Under the pieces are notes generated by a model. The model had not been told where the DNA came from and did no database searches. It saw nothing but the letters and a program-made list of their open reading frames with translations. A stretch of DNA of 8,823 bases. Source: Clostridia bacterium. GTDB taxonomy: Bacteria; Bacillota; Clostridia; Saccharofermentanales; UBA5734. How positions within the stretch are numbered: the stretch's first letter is position 1; each line of letters starts with the position of its first letter. Below, in pieces: positions 1 through 6,772 of this stretch. A program made the translations under genes and the position numbers. The stretch is taken from contig JAGPFK010000035.1 in assembly GCA_018056585.1 (NCBI GenBank), forward strand, positions 1 to 8,823. Direction: 5' to 3'.

Positions 1-783
1 GACATATATCTCATTTTTCAGCTGAAAGCTGGCGGCTTGTATAAAGCCACTGTCACCCGGCCATTTGATCAAATCCTCAAGCGTGCGCCAGGTCTGGCCT
101 TTATCTTCAGACTTTGCCAGTGAGGCATGATTACAATCCCATTGACCAGGGGCACCCCAATGCCGGACTGACATATAGTAGCAATAAAGCGTCTCCCCTA
201 TGGTAAAAGCATGAGTTGGTATGACTGTTATTTCTACATTATCTCTTTTTTTTGAACCAATAATTTCTTTTGCATGTGTCTTGTAATCTTTGATCGCGTC
301 TGTTATTGTCAAGCCATCGGAGGGGTTATCATCATCAATGATAAACAAAACATTAGAACGCCAATCCCCATAATTTTCATCTGCAAAGGTATCGCCGCAG
401 AACAGATATATTTTATTTTCCAGTTCTGTCATGGATCCAAGATCTGTCCCCCAAACAGAAAAGCGCTTCAATGTGTCATTTTCGGATTCCTCACCTGTAA
501 TCTGGCATACTTTATCGACTTCCCAAATCATATTTTCATGAAGACATTCACTTTTCGACGGCAACTTTGATATCAAAAGATCATCTCCATAAGCCGCTAT
601 TTCCTTAGAAGGAGATTGAGTTGATTCTGATGTTACAGCGGCTGTTTCCTCAGAACAAGACGTTTGAATCGCATGTTCTGTACGAGAGTCGGATTTTGAG
701 CAGGATGAGAATACAGGCATTAAGCACAAAATCAAAAACAAGAATTTTATCAATTTTTTGCGAATAAATTTATACTTATACAT
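1..783 (-). CDS. DUF4185-domain lipoprotein, putative glycan-active enzyme (3' end outside window)
   Basis: The reading frame is open from an ATG at 783 to the left edge (261 codons), so the C-terminus is missing. An AAAGGA ribosome binding site precedes the start by about 8 nt. Residues 1-28 form a basic, then hydrophobic signal peptide ending in FSSC, a lipobox with an unusual Phe at -3; Cys28 would be lipidated. A Ser/Thr/Glu-rich linker follows to about residue 65. From about residue 108 the motifs match DUF4185: WGTDLGSM (111-118), LFCGDTF (127-133), GDWRSNVL (139-146), YYMSVRHWGAPGQW (202-215) and the DKGQTW turn (227-232) typical of beta-propeller blades. From memory, some DUF4185 members are endo-D-arabinanases (CAZy GH183), in which two aspartates in the first conserved block are essential; Asp114 and Asp131 are the equivalent candidates here. 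The gene is last of the visible operon, 74 nt after the second permease, with no terminator between. I infer surface attack on a polysaccharide; the substrate is unknown. Confidence 0.85.
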   Translation of the reverse strand, partial: MYKYKFIRKKLIKFLFLILCLMPVFSSCSKSDSRTEHAIQTSCSEETAAVTSESTQSPSKEIAAYGDDLLISKLPSKSECLHENMIWEVDKVCQITGEESENDTLKRFSVWGTDLGSMTELENKIYLFCGDTFADENYGDWRSNVLFIIDDDNPSDGLTITDAIKDYKTHAKEIIGSKKRDNVEITVIPTHAFTIGETLYCYYMSVRHWGAPGQWDCNHASLAKSEDKGQTWRTLEDLIKWPGDSGFIQAASFQLKNEIYV

Positions 784-857
784 TATATTTTTCCTTTAGC
801 CATCACTCAATCAAAAGAATATGACGGCATGAAATGCTCTGATAAAGCGTATTTTCA

Positions 858-1691
858 TTATTTTATTCCAGATATCACAATTCCTTTGATAATATGCTTC
901 TGCAAGGCCATAAATAATAAAATTGGAGGCAGTGCCGCTAGTGTCGAACCGGCCAAAACTGTTCCGTATTTTGATGCATACATGCTATTATATGAACGTA
1001 TCACTTGCATAATTTGTATATAATTTTTGCTTGTGATCGTCATTGTTGGCCACAAGAAACTGTTCCAATAGCCCAAGAACGCGCCTGTTCCCATGATAAC
1101 ATAGGGTGACTTTGCATTTGGCAAAAAGATCTGAATAAAAATTCTAAATCGGCTGGCCCCATCAATCAAAGCAGCATCTTCAATAGACATTGGCATATCG
1201 AAGAAGAATTGTCGAAAAAAGAAAATGCTGTAGGCTGAAGCCAGACCCGGCACAATTAAGACAGAAAAAGTATCAAGCATACCCAGTTTATTGACCAGAA
1301 CAAAGGATGTCAACAGGATTGTAATACCTGGGATATACATGGTAAAGATGGTTATCCTCCAGAGAATTTTCTTAAATGTAAAATCAAGTCTTGCATAAGC
1401 ATAGCCGGCCATTGAATTAATCGTAATTGATAAGAGGGCTGCAACTGTAGCCACAAATGCCGTGTTTTTCATCGCAACATCGAAAGGAAATGTCGTATCT
1501 TTAAACAATCTCTTATAATTATCCAGAACCCATGTGCTCGGCAGGAAAGTAAAAGGAACGGACAAAACTTCTTTTTCAGGCTTAAATCCGGAAACCATCA
1601 TCCAGGCAAGTGGAAATAGAGCTAAAAACGCAACAATAAGCCCAATAATCAGAACAATAATATAAAGCAAATCAATTTTTTTATCATTCAT
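858..1691 (-). CDS. CUT1 sugar ABC transporter permease (MalG/LacG-type)
   Basis: This is an integral membrane subunit of a carbohydrate ABC importer. From the ATG at 1691 it has 277 residues, the usual length for MalG-type permeases, and about six membrane segments (roughly 8-31, 76-98, 110-132, 143-164, 197-216, 245-264). The EAA loop that docks on the ATPase is clear at 171-191 (EDAALIDGAS...IFLP). The end, QKHIIKGIVISGIK, is the family's typical C-terminus. I chose the start at 1691 because GGGAG lies 7 nt before it. The in-frame ATG at 1709 overlaps the TGA of the preceding permease (ATGA) but has its only GGAAGG directly abutting the codon; translational coupling from that ATG remains possible and would add six residues. 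It pairs with the permease encoded just upstream and with the binding protein before that. No ATPase gene is present in the window, so a shared MsmX-type ATPase is expected. The substrate is not deducible from the permease. Confidence 0.93.
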   Translation of the reverse strand: MNDKKIDLLYIIVLIIGLIVAFLALFPLAWMMVSGFKPEKEVLSVPFTFLPSTWVLDNYKRLFKDTTFPFDVAMKNTAFVATVAALLSITINSMAGYAYARLDFTFKKILWRITIFTMYIPGITILLTSFVLVNKLGMLDTFSVLIVPGLASAYSIFFFRQFFFDMPMSIEDAALIDGASRFRIFIQIFLPNAKSPYVIMGTGAFLGYWNSFLWPTMTITSKNYIQIMQVIRSYNSMYASKYGTVLAGSTLAALPPILLFMALQKHIIKGIVISGIK

Positions 1692-1705
1692 TTTGGGTCT
1701 CCCGT

Positions 1706-2629
1706 TCATCCTTCCAAAGATCTTTCCGAACGTAAAATTGTAAAGACAACGCTGTTGATCGAGCCAATAACAATCATCATCAGAAGTGCCCCAGCCAATG
1801 TATAGCCCATATTGACACTTTGATTCTTGAAATTATTATATAAAAACATCATTGGCGTAAGTGTTGCGTTGGTTGGACCACCGCCTGTCATCATATAGGG
1901 GAGGTCAAACATTTGAAGTGTGCCAGTCATCATACTGATCAGAATGAGAACGAAAATATTTTTTAAGCACGGGATGGTTATTCTGGTCATCTTAATCCAG
2001 GCTCCGGCTCCATCAATCGAAGCAGCCTCATAGTACGTTTGGGGTATATTGTTCATACCCGCATACATTACAAGGCTTGTATAGCCAAATCCAAGCCAGA
2101 TGGCCGGAATACACACAGCAAGCAAGGCCAGCGTCGGATCAGTCAGCATCGCAATGCGTCCGAAACCAAGCTTTCGACTAATTTCATTCAGTAATCCAGC
2201 TCTGTAATTTAAAATGAACAAGAAGATCACAGAAGCAACAACACCTGAAATAACATTGGGTACATAGATGGATGTTTTAACTATGCTTCCGGTTTTCTCA
2301 GGCAATTCCATCAGAATGTGCGCAAAAAGAAAAGCAAAAATAATCTGAGTTGGAATAATAAGAAGAATATATTTGATAATATTCCGGATGGAGCGCAAAA
2401 ATAATTCATTTAGCAATATTAGACGGTAATTTTTAAACCAGACAAATTCAGATTCTCCATAAAAAGACCATGTGGTAAAACTCATTTGTAATGCCATAAA
2501 CAAAGGAATAATGACAAAAATGAGCAGCAGCACAAAAGACGGTAATATCATTAAATATCCCGTGATGTGATCCATGCGCCTGGTCGTTGAACGGCCCTCT
2601 TTTTGAACGGGTCGACTTCTATTCAGCAT
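1706..2629 (-). CDS. CUT1 sugar ABC transporter permease (MalF/LacF-type)
   Basis: This is the first membrane subunit of the importer. From the ATG at 2629 the protein has 307 residues, with a short basic N-terminus (about 1-20) and six predicted membrane helices (about 22-48, 84-107, 120-142, 165-190, 223-245, 275-299). The EAA motif is intact at 201-220 (EAASIDGAGA...ITIP). FDLPYMMTGGGPTNAT (241-256) is the periplasm-facing signature common in MalF-like CUT1 proteins. The start is decided by AGAGGAG at 2639-2645, 9 nt upstream. A longer frame back to an ATG at 2680 is possible, but it would begin inside the perfect hairpin at 2657-2690 and has no ribosome binding site, so I reject it. The gene lies 75 nt after the binding-protein stop and overlaps the alternative start of the next permease by ATGA. 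It forms a heterodimeric channel with that permease. Confidence 0.93.
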   Translation of the reverse strand: MLNRSRPVQKEGRSTTRRMDHITGYLMILPSFVLLLIFVIIPLFMALQMSFTTWSFYGESEFVWFKNYRLILLNELFLRSIRNIIKYILLIIPTQIIFAFLFAHILMELPEKTGSIVKTSIYVPNVISGVVASVIFLFILNYRAGLLNEISRKLGFGRIAMLTDPTLALLAVCIPAIWLGFGYTSLVMYAGMNNIPQTYYEAASIDGAGAWIKMTRITIPCLKNIFVLILISMMTGTLQMFDLPYMMTGGGPTNATLTPMMFLYNNFKNQSVNMGYTLAGALLMMIVIGSINSVVFTILRSERSLEG

Positions 2630-2656
2630 GATATGACGCTCCTCTGACAAATTGCA

Positions 2657-2690
2657 GCGTAATGCAGTGTTTCTTGACACTGCATTACGC
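2657..2690 (-). other. Intercistronic stem-loop after the binding-protein gene
   Basis: GCGTAATGCAGTGT (2657-2670) and ACACTGCATTACGC (2677-2690) are a perfect 14-bp inverted repeat with a 6-nt loop. It begins 14 nt after the binding-protein stop codon and ends 11 nt before the ribosome binding site of the next gene. In the transcript direction it is followed by TGCAATTTG rather than a run of U, so it is not a standard intrinsic terminator. Such elements after binding-protein genes are known (for example in the E. coli maltose operon) to block 3' exonucleases or cause partial termination, giving more binding protein than permease. I infer the same role here. Confidence 0.85.
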
Positions 2691-2704
2691 TCAGATCATG
2701 CAAC

Positions 2705-4087
2705 TTATTTCTTGGGTTTTTTGCTCGCATAATCATTGTTTTGAATAAAGGTATTGATTGAAGCCTCGCATTTAGCCAAAGCTTCTTCAACAGACATTTT
2801 GTTAACCACAACATCGCCGACAGCAGTCAAGACAAAGGCGCTGATATCCCAGGCATAAAGCGGTTCCGGGACAGTATAGGGGATCACATCCCTGACGATT
2901 GTCTGCATCCAGGGATCATCTTTCCCTTCCGTCATGCTGACAATATATTCATCAACTGATTTTCTCGGTGAGAATTTCGAAAACTGAGCAACTTCAAAAA
3001 ACGAAGCGGCCCGCGCCGGATCAGAACCAAGCAGCCAATAGGTATAGGCACCGCCCCCCTCGGGGTTTTTAGCTTTTGCATCAATAACATAAGTCCATCC
3101 ACCCACTGTTGATTGGAAGGGCTTGCCATCTTTTGTTGGTGCCGCTGCAACGCCAACCTTGTCTACAAGCTCCGGATAATCATTTCGAATGGTGCCGATA
3201 GCCCATGAACCACAAAACGTGATGGCAAGACCACCTTGACAAAATGGCGTAATATCGTTATATCCGCCGAGCGCTTGCTCTGGAACGGCACCCGACTCAT
3301 AGGCTTCTTTGAAAAAGTTTAAAAGATCTTTGTACCCTTCATCATTCACTGCAGCAGCTGACCAGTCTTCATTGAGAGCCATATGACCTGCCGCCGTCTG
3401 TTGCCACCCCCATAAAGACCACTCGTAATTAAGGCCAAGGCCAAACATCTCATCCGTCGTGCACTTAACGGCCGCATCGATCAATTCATCCCAAGTTTTA
3501 GGCGGCTTGTTTGGATCAAGGTCATTTTGCTCAAAGACATCTTTCCGATAATACATGACCACTGCAGGCTCGAGAAGTTGGGGATAAGCATATTTCTTAC
3601 CTTCAACAGTAATCATATCAAGGACATTTGGATATAAATCATCCCAGGCATCATCTGGAATCAAATCATCCATTGGCTGGATCAAACCATCATTGGCATT
3701 CCAGACCAGGTTCCCGTAATTAACCAGGAAAATATCAGGCGCCGTCCCTGATGCTCTGGCGGCAGAAATCCTTTCTTCCCATGCATCTCCAGGAATAAAT
3801 TCCTGTATCACATTTCCGCCCAGGCTATTATATTCCTCAACTTTCTCTTCACACCAAGCCCGGTTCCAGTCTTCAAAAATCTGATTCCAGAGAACTGTTT
3901 CTTCTGTATGAATCATGCCAGTCCCTGTTTCTCCTGTTGTTTCACCAGGCTGACTGCTTGTGCTTTCCGTTGTTGTCGTTTCGGTTGATTTTTTCGTGGT
4001 GGATGTCGTCGACGTCTCTCCACAGCCAACAAACGACATAACTGCAAATAGCACGGCTAAAAACAATGCCATTAATTTGCGATTCAT
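2705..4087 (-). CDS. Extracellular sugar-binding lipoprotein of a CUT1 ABC importer
   Basis: This is the ligand-capturing subunit, tethered outside the membrane. From the ATG at 4087 it has 460 residues. Residues 1-22 are a lipoprotein signal peptide ending in FVGC (Cys22 lipidated; Phe at -3, as in the DUF4185 lipoprotein). A Thr/Ser/Glu linker runs from about 24 to 57. The family 1 solute-binding fold follows: an opening strand and helix with WNRAWCEEKVEEYN (74-87), GTAPDIF (114-120), the hinge-side EPAVVMYYRKDVF (173-185), TWDELIDAA (198-206), GLAITFCGSWAIG (286-298) and GGWTYVID (329-336). Several aromatic residues (WSLWGWQQ, 223-230; W331) could stack on sugar rings. I prefer the start at 4087 because GGAGG sits 8 nt before it; the ATG at 4105 lies before that site. 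The hydrolase gene stops with TGA only 1 nt before the ATG, and its last codons carry the ribosome binding site, so translation is probably coupled. The ligand is unknown, probably an oligosaccharide. Confidence 0.93.
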   Translation of the reverse strand: MNRKLMALFLAVLFAVMSFVGCGETSTTSTTKKSTETTTTESTSSQPGETTGETGTGMIHTEETVLWNQIFEDWNRAWCEEKVEEYNSLGGNVIQEFIPGDAWEERISAARASGTAPDIFLVNYGNLVWNANDGLIQPMDDLIPDDAWDDLYPNVLDMITVEGKKYAYPQLLEPAVVMYYRKDVFEQNDLDPNKPPKTWDELIDAAVKCTTDEMFGLGLNYEWSLWGWQQTAAGHMALNEDWSAAAVNDEGYKDLLNFFKEAYESGAVPEQALGGYNDITPFCQGGLAITFCGSWAIGTIRNDYPELVDKVGVAAAPTKDGKPFQSTVGGWTYVIDAKAKNPEGGGAYTYWLLGSDPARAASFFEVAQFSKFSPRKSVDEYIVSMTEGKDDPWMQTIVRDVIPYTVPEPLYAWDISAFVLTAVGDVVVNKMSVEEALAKCEASINTFIQNNDYASKKPKK

Positions 4088-4088
4088 T

Positions 4089-6353
4089 TCAATTTCCTCC
4101 TTCATTCCTTGTTAGCTCGAGCATATAAACTTTCCGAGATTTTAGACTGAAACATAGATCATTTGGCCAGAATGATCCAACATTTCCAATTTGAGTAACA
4201 GTTGTACCATAATCCGGGTCAAAGTCTTCAAACAATGTCATGGACCATAGATCTGATTCATCCTCTTTTATCAAATCAAGCATGGGAGAAAAAAAGCAAT
4301 CCTCTTTTCCCGTATTGACCATAAAAATAGCAAGGCGGCTGCCATTTGATGATGACCACACGCTTGTTCTGACGAGAGGAACTTCATAGCTGCCTTGCTC
4401 CTGATACATTTCATTTTCGCCATGATTATATTGAAACCATTTTGCTTCATAGCATGGAATGGATTGGTTCAGATCTCTAAGCATTTTTCCATATCCCAAA
4501 TATGGATGACCTTCCTTTACACGCAATGCTGCGAATTGTCTGACATAGCAAGCGCGCTCGGCACAATAGGAATAATGTCGCGGCTTAAATCGAAAATAAT
4601 GCTCCATTTGGGAATTTTCGATGCCGTCAAGCTCCTCCATCGGACTGTATTCGTGATTCAGTTCATACAGTCCGCCCCAAAGATATGTTTTGGCTACAAT
4701 ATCATAAAAGTAATCGCCTGTTTCCTCGACTAATTTACCCCAGCCATCACAGCGAACAACACCGTATTCGTGATAAACATAAGTGAAAAGCGGGACCATC
4801 CTTGCCTGGCCACTGACCATCAGAGGTCTTAACGGCCATGTCTCTAAAGTCGAGGAAGGTTGTGCCCAGGCCCTGGCTTGATAATAATCAAGCTGAGGGA
4901 TGAATAGTTCATTGATCAATTCTGTTCCCAGAGGGATTGGCTTTCGTGCCATCTCAGAAAGCTTATTTCTGGTTTCATCATAAATTTTCTGATAACACGC
5001 CGTCAGCTGACTGGCTGCGCCTGGTATGTGTCCGTGTTCTTCAGATAAGCAGCATCGGATCAGATTATTGGCGGAAATATCATAATACATGGAATCAGGC
5101 TGCGCTTCACGATAAATCTGAGCATCGCGTTCGACATGAAATTTCTGTGTAAATTCTGAACAAGGGCAAAGCATATTAAAACGATACGAATCGTGGCTGA
5201 ATACGGGTACAGGCCATTTGATAAGATTAGCTTTCAACTTTTCTTGATCAGACTGATTGAGAGAAACAAGAAAATCGAATTCAAACGGTGCATAATAATC
5301 ACCATTGTTTCTGATCGTTTCTAGATTTTCTTCTGAGAATCTTGTAGGAAGCCAATCTTCTAGCCCTCCTGGTACGCCGCTGCCAAAAGTCTGCGGCTTA
5401 TTTGTCCAGTCCGGGCCCAGAATATGAAATATCGGCGAGCCAATATCCTGGTGATATCGATTCAGCCATTTTGAACGGTCATGGCCAGCATTTACTCCAA
5501 ATGTGACTAAGCCGACATCTTCATAAAGCCATTTTGGATATTGCTTCGGACTTTGATTTTCTTTAATTCCTTTCTGGCACCACGGCTGGTGAACAGCCCA
5601 TTCTTTATACAAATCAGCAGCCTCTTGCCAGGTTGGGTTTGGTGACATAAAGCTTATTTTAAAATCATAGTCTGTTGACAGAACAATGTGACTTTGGCCA
5701 TCACGCATATCTTCATAACCAATCATCAAAGAAGCATTCATGTATCCATTTTCAGGATAACAATTTAACCATTTTTGCCTGCCATTCGGATCTTCAGCAG
5801 CAAAATACAACCCCCCACGGTCAGAACCATAATAGCTAAAAAATTGCATGGTTGCTCCAGAAAAGCCTTCCGGATATGGAATATACTTAAGAAAAGACAA
5901 TTGACTTTCCTCAGCTGACAAAGGATTCTCAATCAGCAAGCCCGTTGCATACGAATGAACAAGGTAGTCCTTTTTGCTGATCTGAGCAATACCGCAGACT
6001 AAGGGATATTGATAAACAGCGATACGCCGACCCGACTCATTGATTAACTTTGATCGAAAGAGAACAGAATTTGATTGGAGCTGAATGGTTGCTTCTAAAA
6101 AGATGTTCTCCGCGATAAGCCAGGTCAATGAAATGTTTTGATTATCCTGGGTATTCAGATCATATTTAAAATCAATAAAATCAGAACTAAAATCTCCGTC
6201 ATCCCAAATAAGAAAAGGAGGCGTGTTTAAGGTATCCTCGCAAATATGACAGTCGAGCGGAGAAAAACAGTGCACAAGATCGGTTAATAATAAGATGCTG
6301 CCGTCAACTTCAGATAAACCCAGCTTTATCCATTCATTGCTTAAGGTAATCAT
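4089..6353 (-). CDS. DUF6259-domain protein, putative intracellular glycoside hydrolase
   Basis: The 754-residue protein is the first gene of the operon. The start is supported by GGAG 9 nt upstream. There is no signal peptide or membrane helix, so it should be cytoplasmic, placed to cleave sugars brought in by the transporter encoded next. The layout suggests an N-terminal beta-sandwich (about 1-235, with IPYPEGFSGATMQFFSYYG at 158-176 and GGLYFAAEDPNG at 180-191). The helix TWQEAADLYKEWAVHQPWC (241-259) follows, then a TIM-barrel-like core (about 275-620), then a C-terminal beta domain ending in RKVYMLEL. These motifs match my recollection of DUF6259, a putative glycosidase family. Acidic residues in conserved-looking strand ends are the catalytic candidates: Asp425 in SMYYDISANN, Glu478 or Glu482 in GTELINELFIPQLDYY, and Glu567 in YELNHEYSPMEEL. 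The family has no firm substrate that I know of. The hydrolase role is inferred from fold cues and operon context; no catalytic residue is proven. Confidence 0.75.
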   Translation of the reverse strand: MITLSNEWIKLGLSEVDGSILLLTDLVHCFSPLDCHICEDTLNTPPFLIWDDGDFSSDFIDFKYDLNTQDNQNISLTWLIAENIFLEATIQLQSNSVLFRSKLINESGRRIAVYQYPLVCGIAQISKKDYLVHSYATGLLIENPLSAEESQLSFLKYIPYPEGFSGATMQFFSYYGSDRGGLYFAAEDPNGRQKWLNCYPENGYMNASLMIGYEDMRDGQSHIVLSTDYDFKISFMSPNPTWQEAADLYKEWAVHQPWCQKGIKENQSPKQYPKWLYEDVGLVTFGVNAGHDRSKWLNRYHQDIGSPIFHILGPDWTNKPQTFGSGVPGGLEDWLPTRFSEENLETIRNNGDYYAPFEFDFLVSLNQSDQEKLKANLIKWPVPVFSHDSYRFNMLCPCSEFTQKFHVERDAQIYREAQPDSMYYDISANNLIRCCLSEEHGHIPGAASQLTACYQKIYDETRNKLSEMARKPIPLGTELINELFIPQLDYYQARAWAQPSSTLETWPLRPLMVSGQARMVPLFTYVYHEYGVVRCDGWGKLVEETGDYFYDIVAKTYLWGGLYELNHEYSPMEELDGIENSQMEHYFRFKPRHYSYCAERACYVRQFAALRVKEGHPYLGYGKMLRDLNQSIPCYEAKWFQYNHGENEMYQEQGSYEVPLVRTSVWSSSNGSRLAIFMVNTGKEDCFFSPMLDLIKEDESDLWSMTLFEDFDPDYGTTVTQIGNVGSFWPNDLCFSLKSRKVYMLELTRNEGGN

Positions 6354-6374
6354 AATCTAAGTCTCCATTTCTGG

Positions 6375-6394
6375 ATGTGGCATCGATGCCACAT
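6375..6394. promoter_or_regulatory. Operator O1, perfect 20-bp LacI/GalR-type palindrome
   Basis: ATGTGGCATCGATGCCACAT reads the same on both strands, with a central CG as in most LacI/GalR-family operators. It lies in the leader of the hydrolase gene, 22 bp before the ATG and about 8 bp before the GGAG ribosome binding site. It shares the layout ATGTGrCATCGATGyCACAT with the palindrome at 6493-6514, which makes a chance origin very unlikely. In RNA it could also fold into an 8-bp stem with a UCGA loop. Confidence 0.87.
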
Positions 6395-6472
6395 TGAATG
6401 TTTTATGCGGCTTCTTTTCTATTTCTTCAATCAATAACAAAATATACAAACAGATGAAGCAGCAAAAGACTG

Positions 6473-6502
6473 ATTATATTTGTGCACTCTGACATGTGAC
6501 AT
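6473..6502 (-). promoter_or_regulatory. Promoter candidate P2 of the sugar operon
   Basis: A perfect -10 box TATAAT lies at 6473-6478 on the minus strand, 18 nt after ATGTCA (6497-6502), which matches the -35 consensus at four of six positions and lies inside O2. Transcription would start near 6466. It is an alternative or second promoter to P1; the sequence alone does not decide between them. Confidence 0.45.
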
Positions 6503-6514
6503 CGATGTCACATG
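6493..6514. promoter_or_regulatory. Operator O2, perfect 22-bp LacI/GalR-type palindrome
   Basis: The 22-bp site is a perfect palindrome whose core is TGTGACATCGATGTCACA. It differs from O1 in one symmetric pair of positions within the shared 20 bp. Its centre is 119 bp from the centre of O1. It overlaps both promoter candidates: it covers the expected start of transcription of P1 and the -35 box of P2. A bound repressor would therefore block either. The regulator gene is not in the window. Confidence 0.9.
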
Positions 6515-6517
6515 CCT

Positions 6518-6546
6518 ATCTTATACCCACTCTTGATCGATGTCAA
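6518..6546 (-). promoter_or_regulatory. Promoter candidate P1 of the sugar operon
   Basis: On the minus strand a perfect -35 box TTGACA lies at 6541-6546. The -10 is either TAAGAT (6518-6523, 17-nt spacer) or TATAAG (6520-6525, 15-nt spacer). Transcription would start near 6511, inside operator O2, leaving a leader of about 155 nt that includes O1. This geometry suits simple repression by a LacI-type protein. Confidence 0.65.
6536..6545 (-). promoter_or_regulatory. Degenerate operator half-site over the P1 -35 box
   Basis: TGACATCGAT on the minus strand repeats ten bases of O2 exactly (left arm plus centre), but the other arm is lost (CAAGA in place of GTCAC). Its centre is 35 bp from that of O2 and it contains most of the TTGACA box. 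It could be a weak auxiliary site or the remnant of an operator turned into a -35 box. Confidence 0.4.
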
Positions 6547-6772
6547 TACATAAAATAAATTCTTTCGCTAAAATTTCATTGAAAATTATCACCCAAACGA
6601 ATCATATTAATATTTTCGTATCGAGTGATGAGGTCAAAGATTTATAAAGCAAGAGCGAACATATAAAATGACTTTGAGCGAGCACTCATCCATAGCCGGT
6701 TTGGATCGTGGCAAATCTTACTATACAGCCCGACACTTGTTTACTTCTTTATCCTGACTCATTATAAGGGCA
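6547..6772. other. AT-rich intergenic stretch without recognisable gene
   Basis: This is the part of the gap between the sugar operon and the DUF503 gene that lies upstream of the P1 promoter. I see no supported reading frame, tRNA or repeat array. The only structures are a loose inverted repeat TCAAAG/CTTTGA (6634-6639 and 6672-6677) and an AT-rich ATATTAATAT palindrome near 6604. Neither is followed by a U-run on the minus strand, so a terminator for the DUF503 gene is not evident. Confidence 0.5.

Noticed and set aside
784..857. Terminator between the second permease and the DUF4185 gene
   Set aside because: Only a 4-bp stem (GCAT-gaa-ATGC) without a U-run is present, so read-through into the DUF4185 gene is the simpler view.
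829..1023. Plus-strand open frame of 64 codons opposite the second permease
   Set aside because: It lies wholly or mostly antisense to a well-supported permease gene, has no family resemblance and no proper ribosome binding site; it is a shadow frame.
2630..2680. N-terminal extension of the first permease to an ATG at 2680
   Set aside because: The extension would translate through the perfect hairpin, and the strong AGAGGAG site points to the ATG at 2629.
4395..4733. Plus-strand open frame of 112 codons inside the DUF6259 gene
   Set aside because: It is antisense to a conserved coding region, has a composition typical of a reversed frame (many Ile, Leu, Phe, Cys) and shows no start signal.
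6375..6514. CRISPR-like or mobile-element repeat pair
   Set aside because: Only two copies exist, each is internally palindromic and placed at promoter positions, and there is no array, transposase or target duplication; operators explain them better.
6634..6677. Inverted repeat TCAAAG/CTTTGA as a terminator of the DUF503 gene
   Set aside because: The arms are short, the loop is more than 30 nt long and no U-run follows; the match is within chance for AT-rich DNA.
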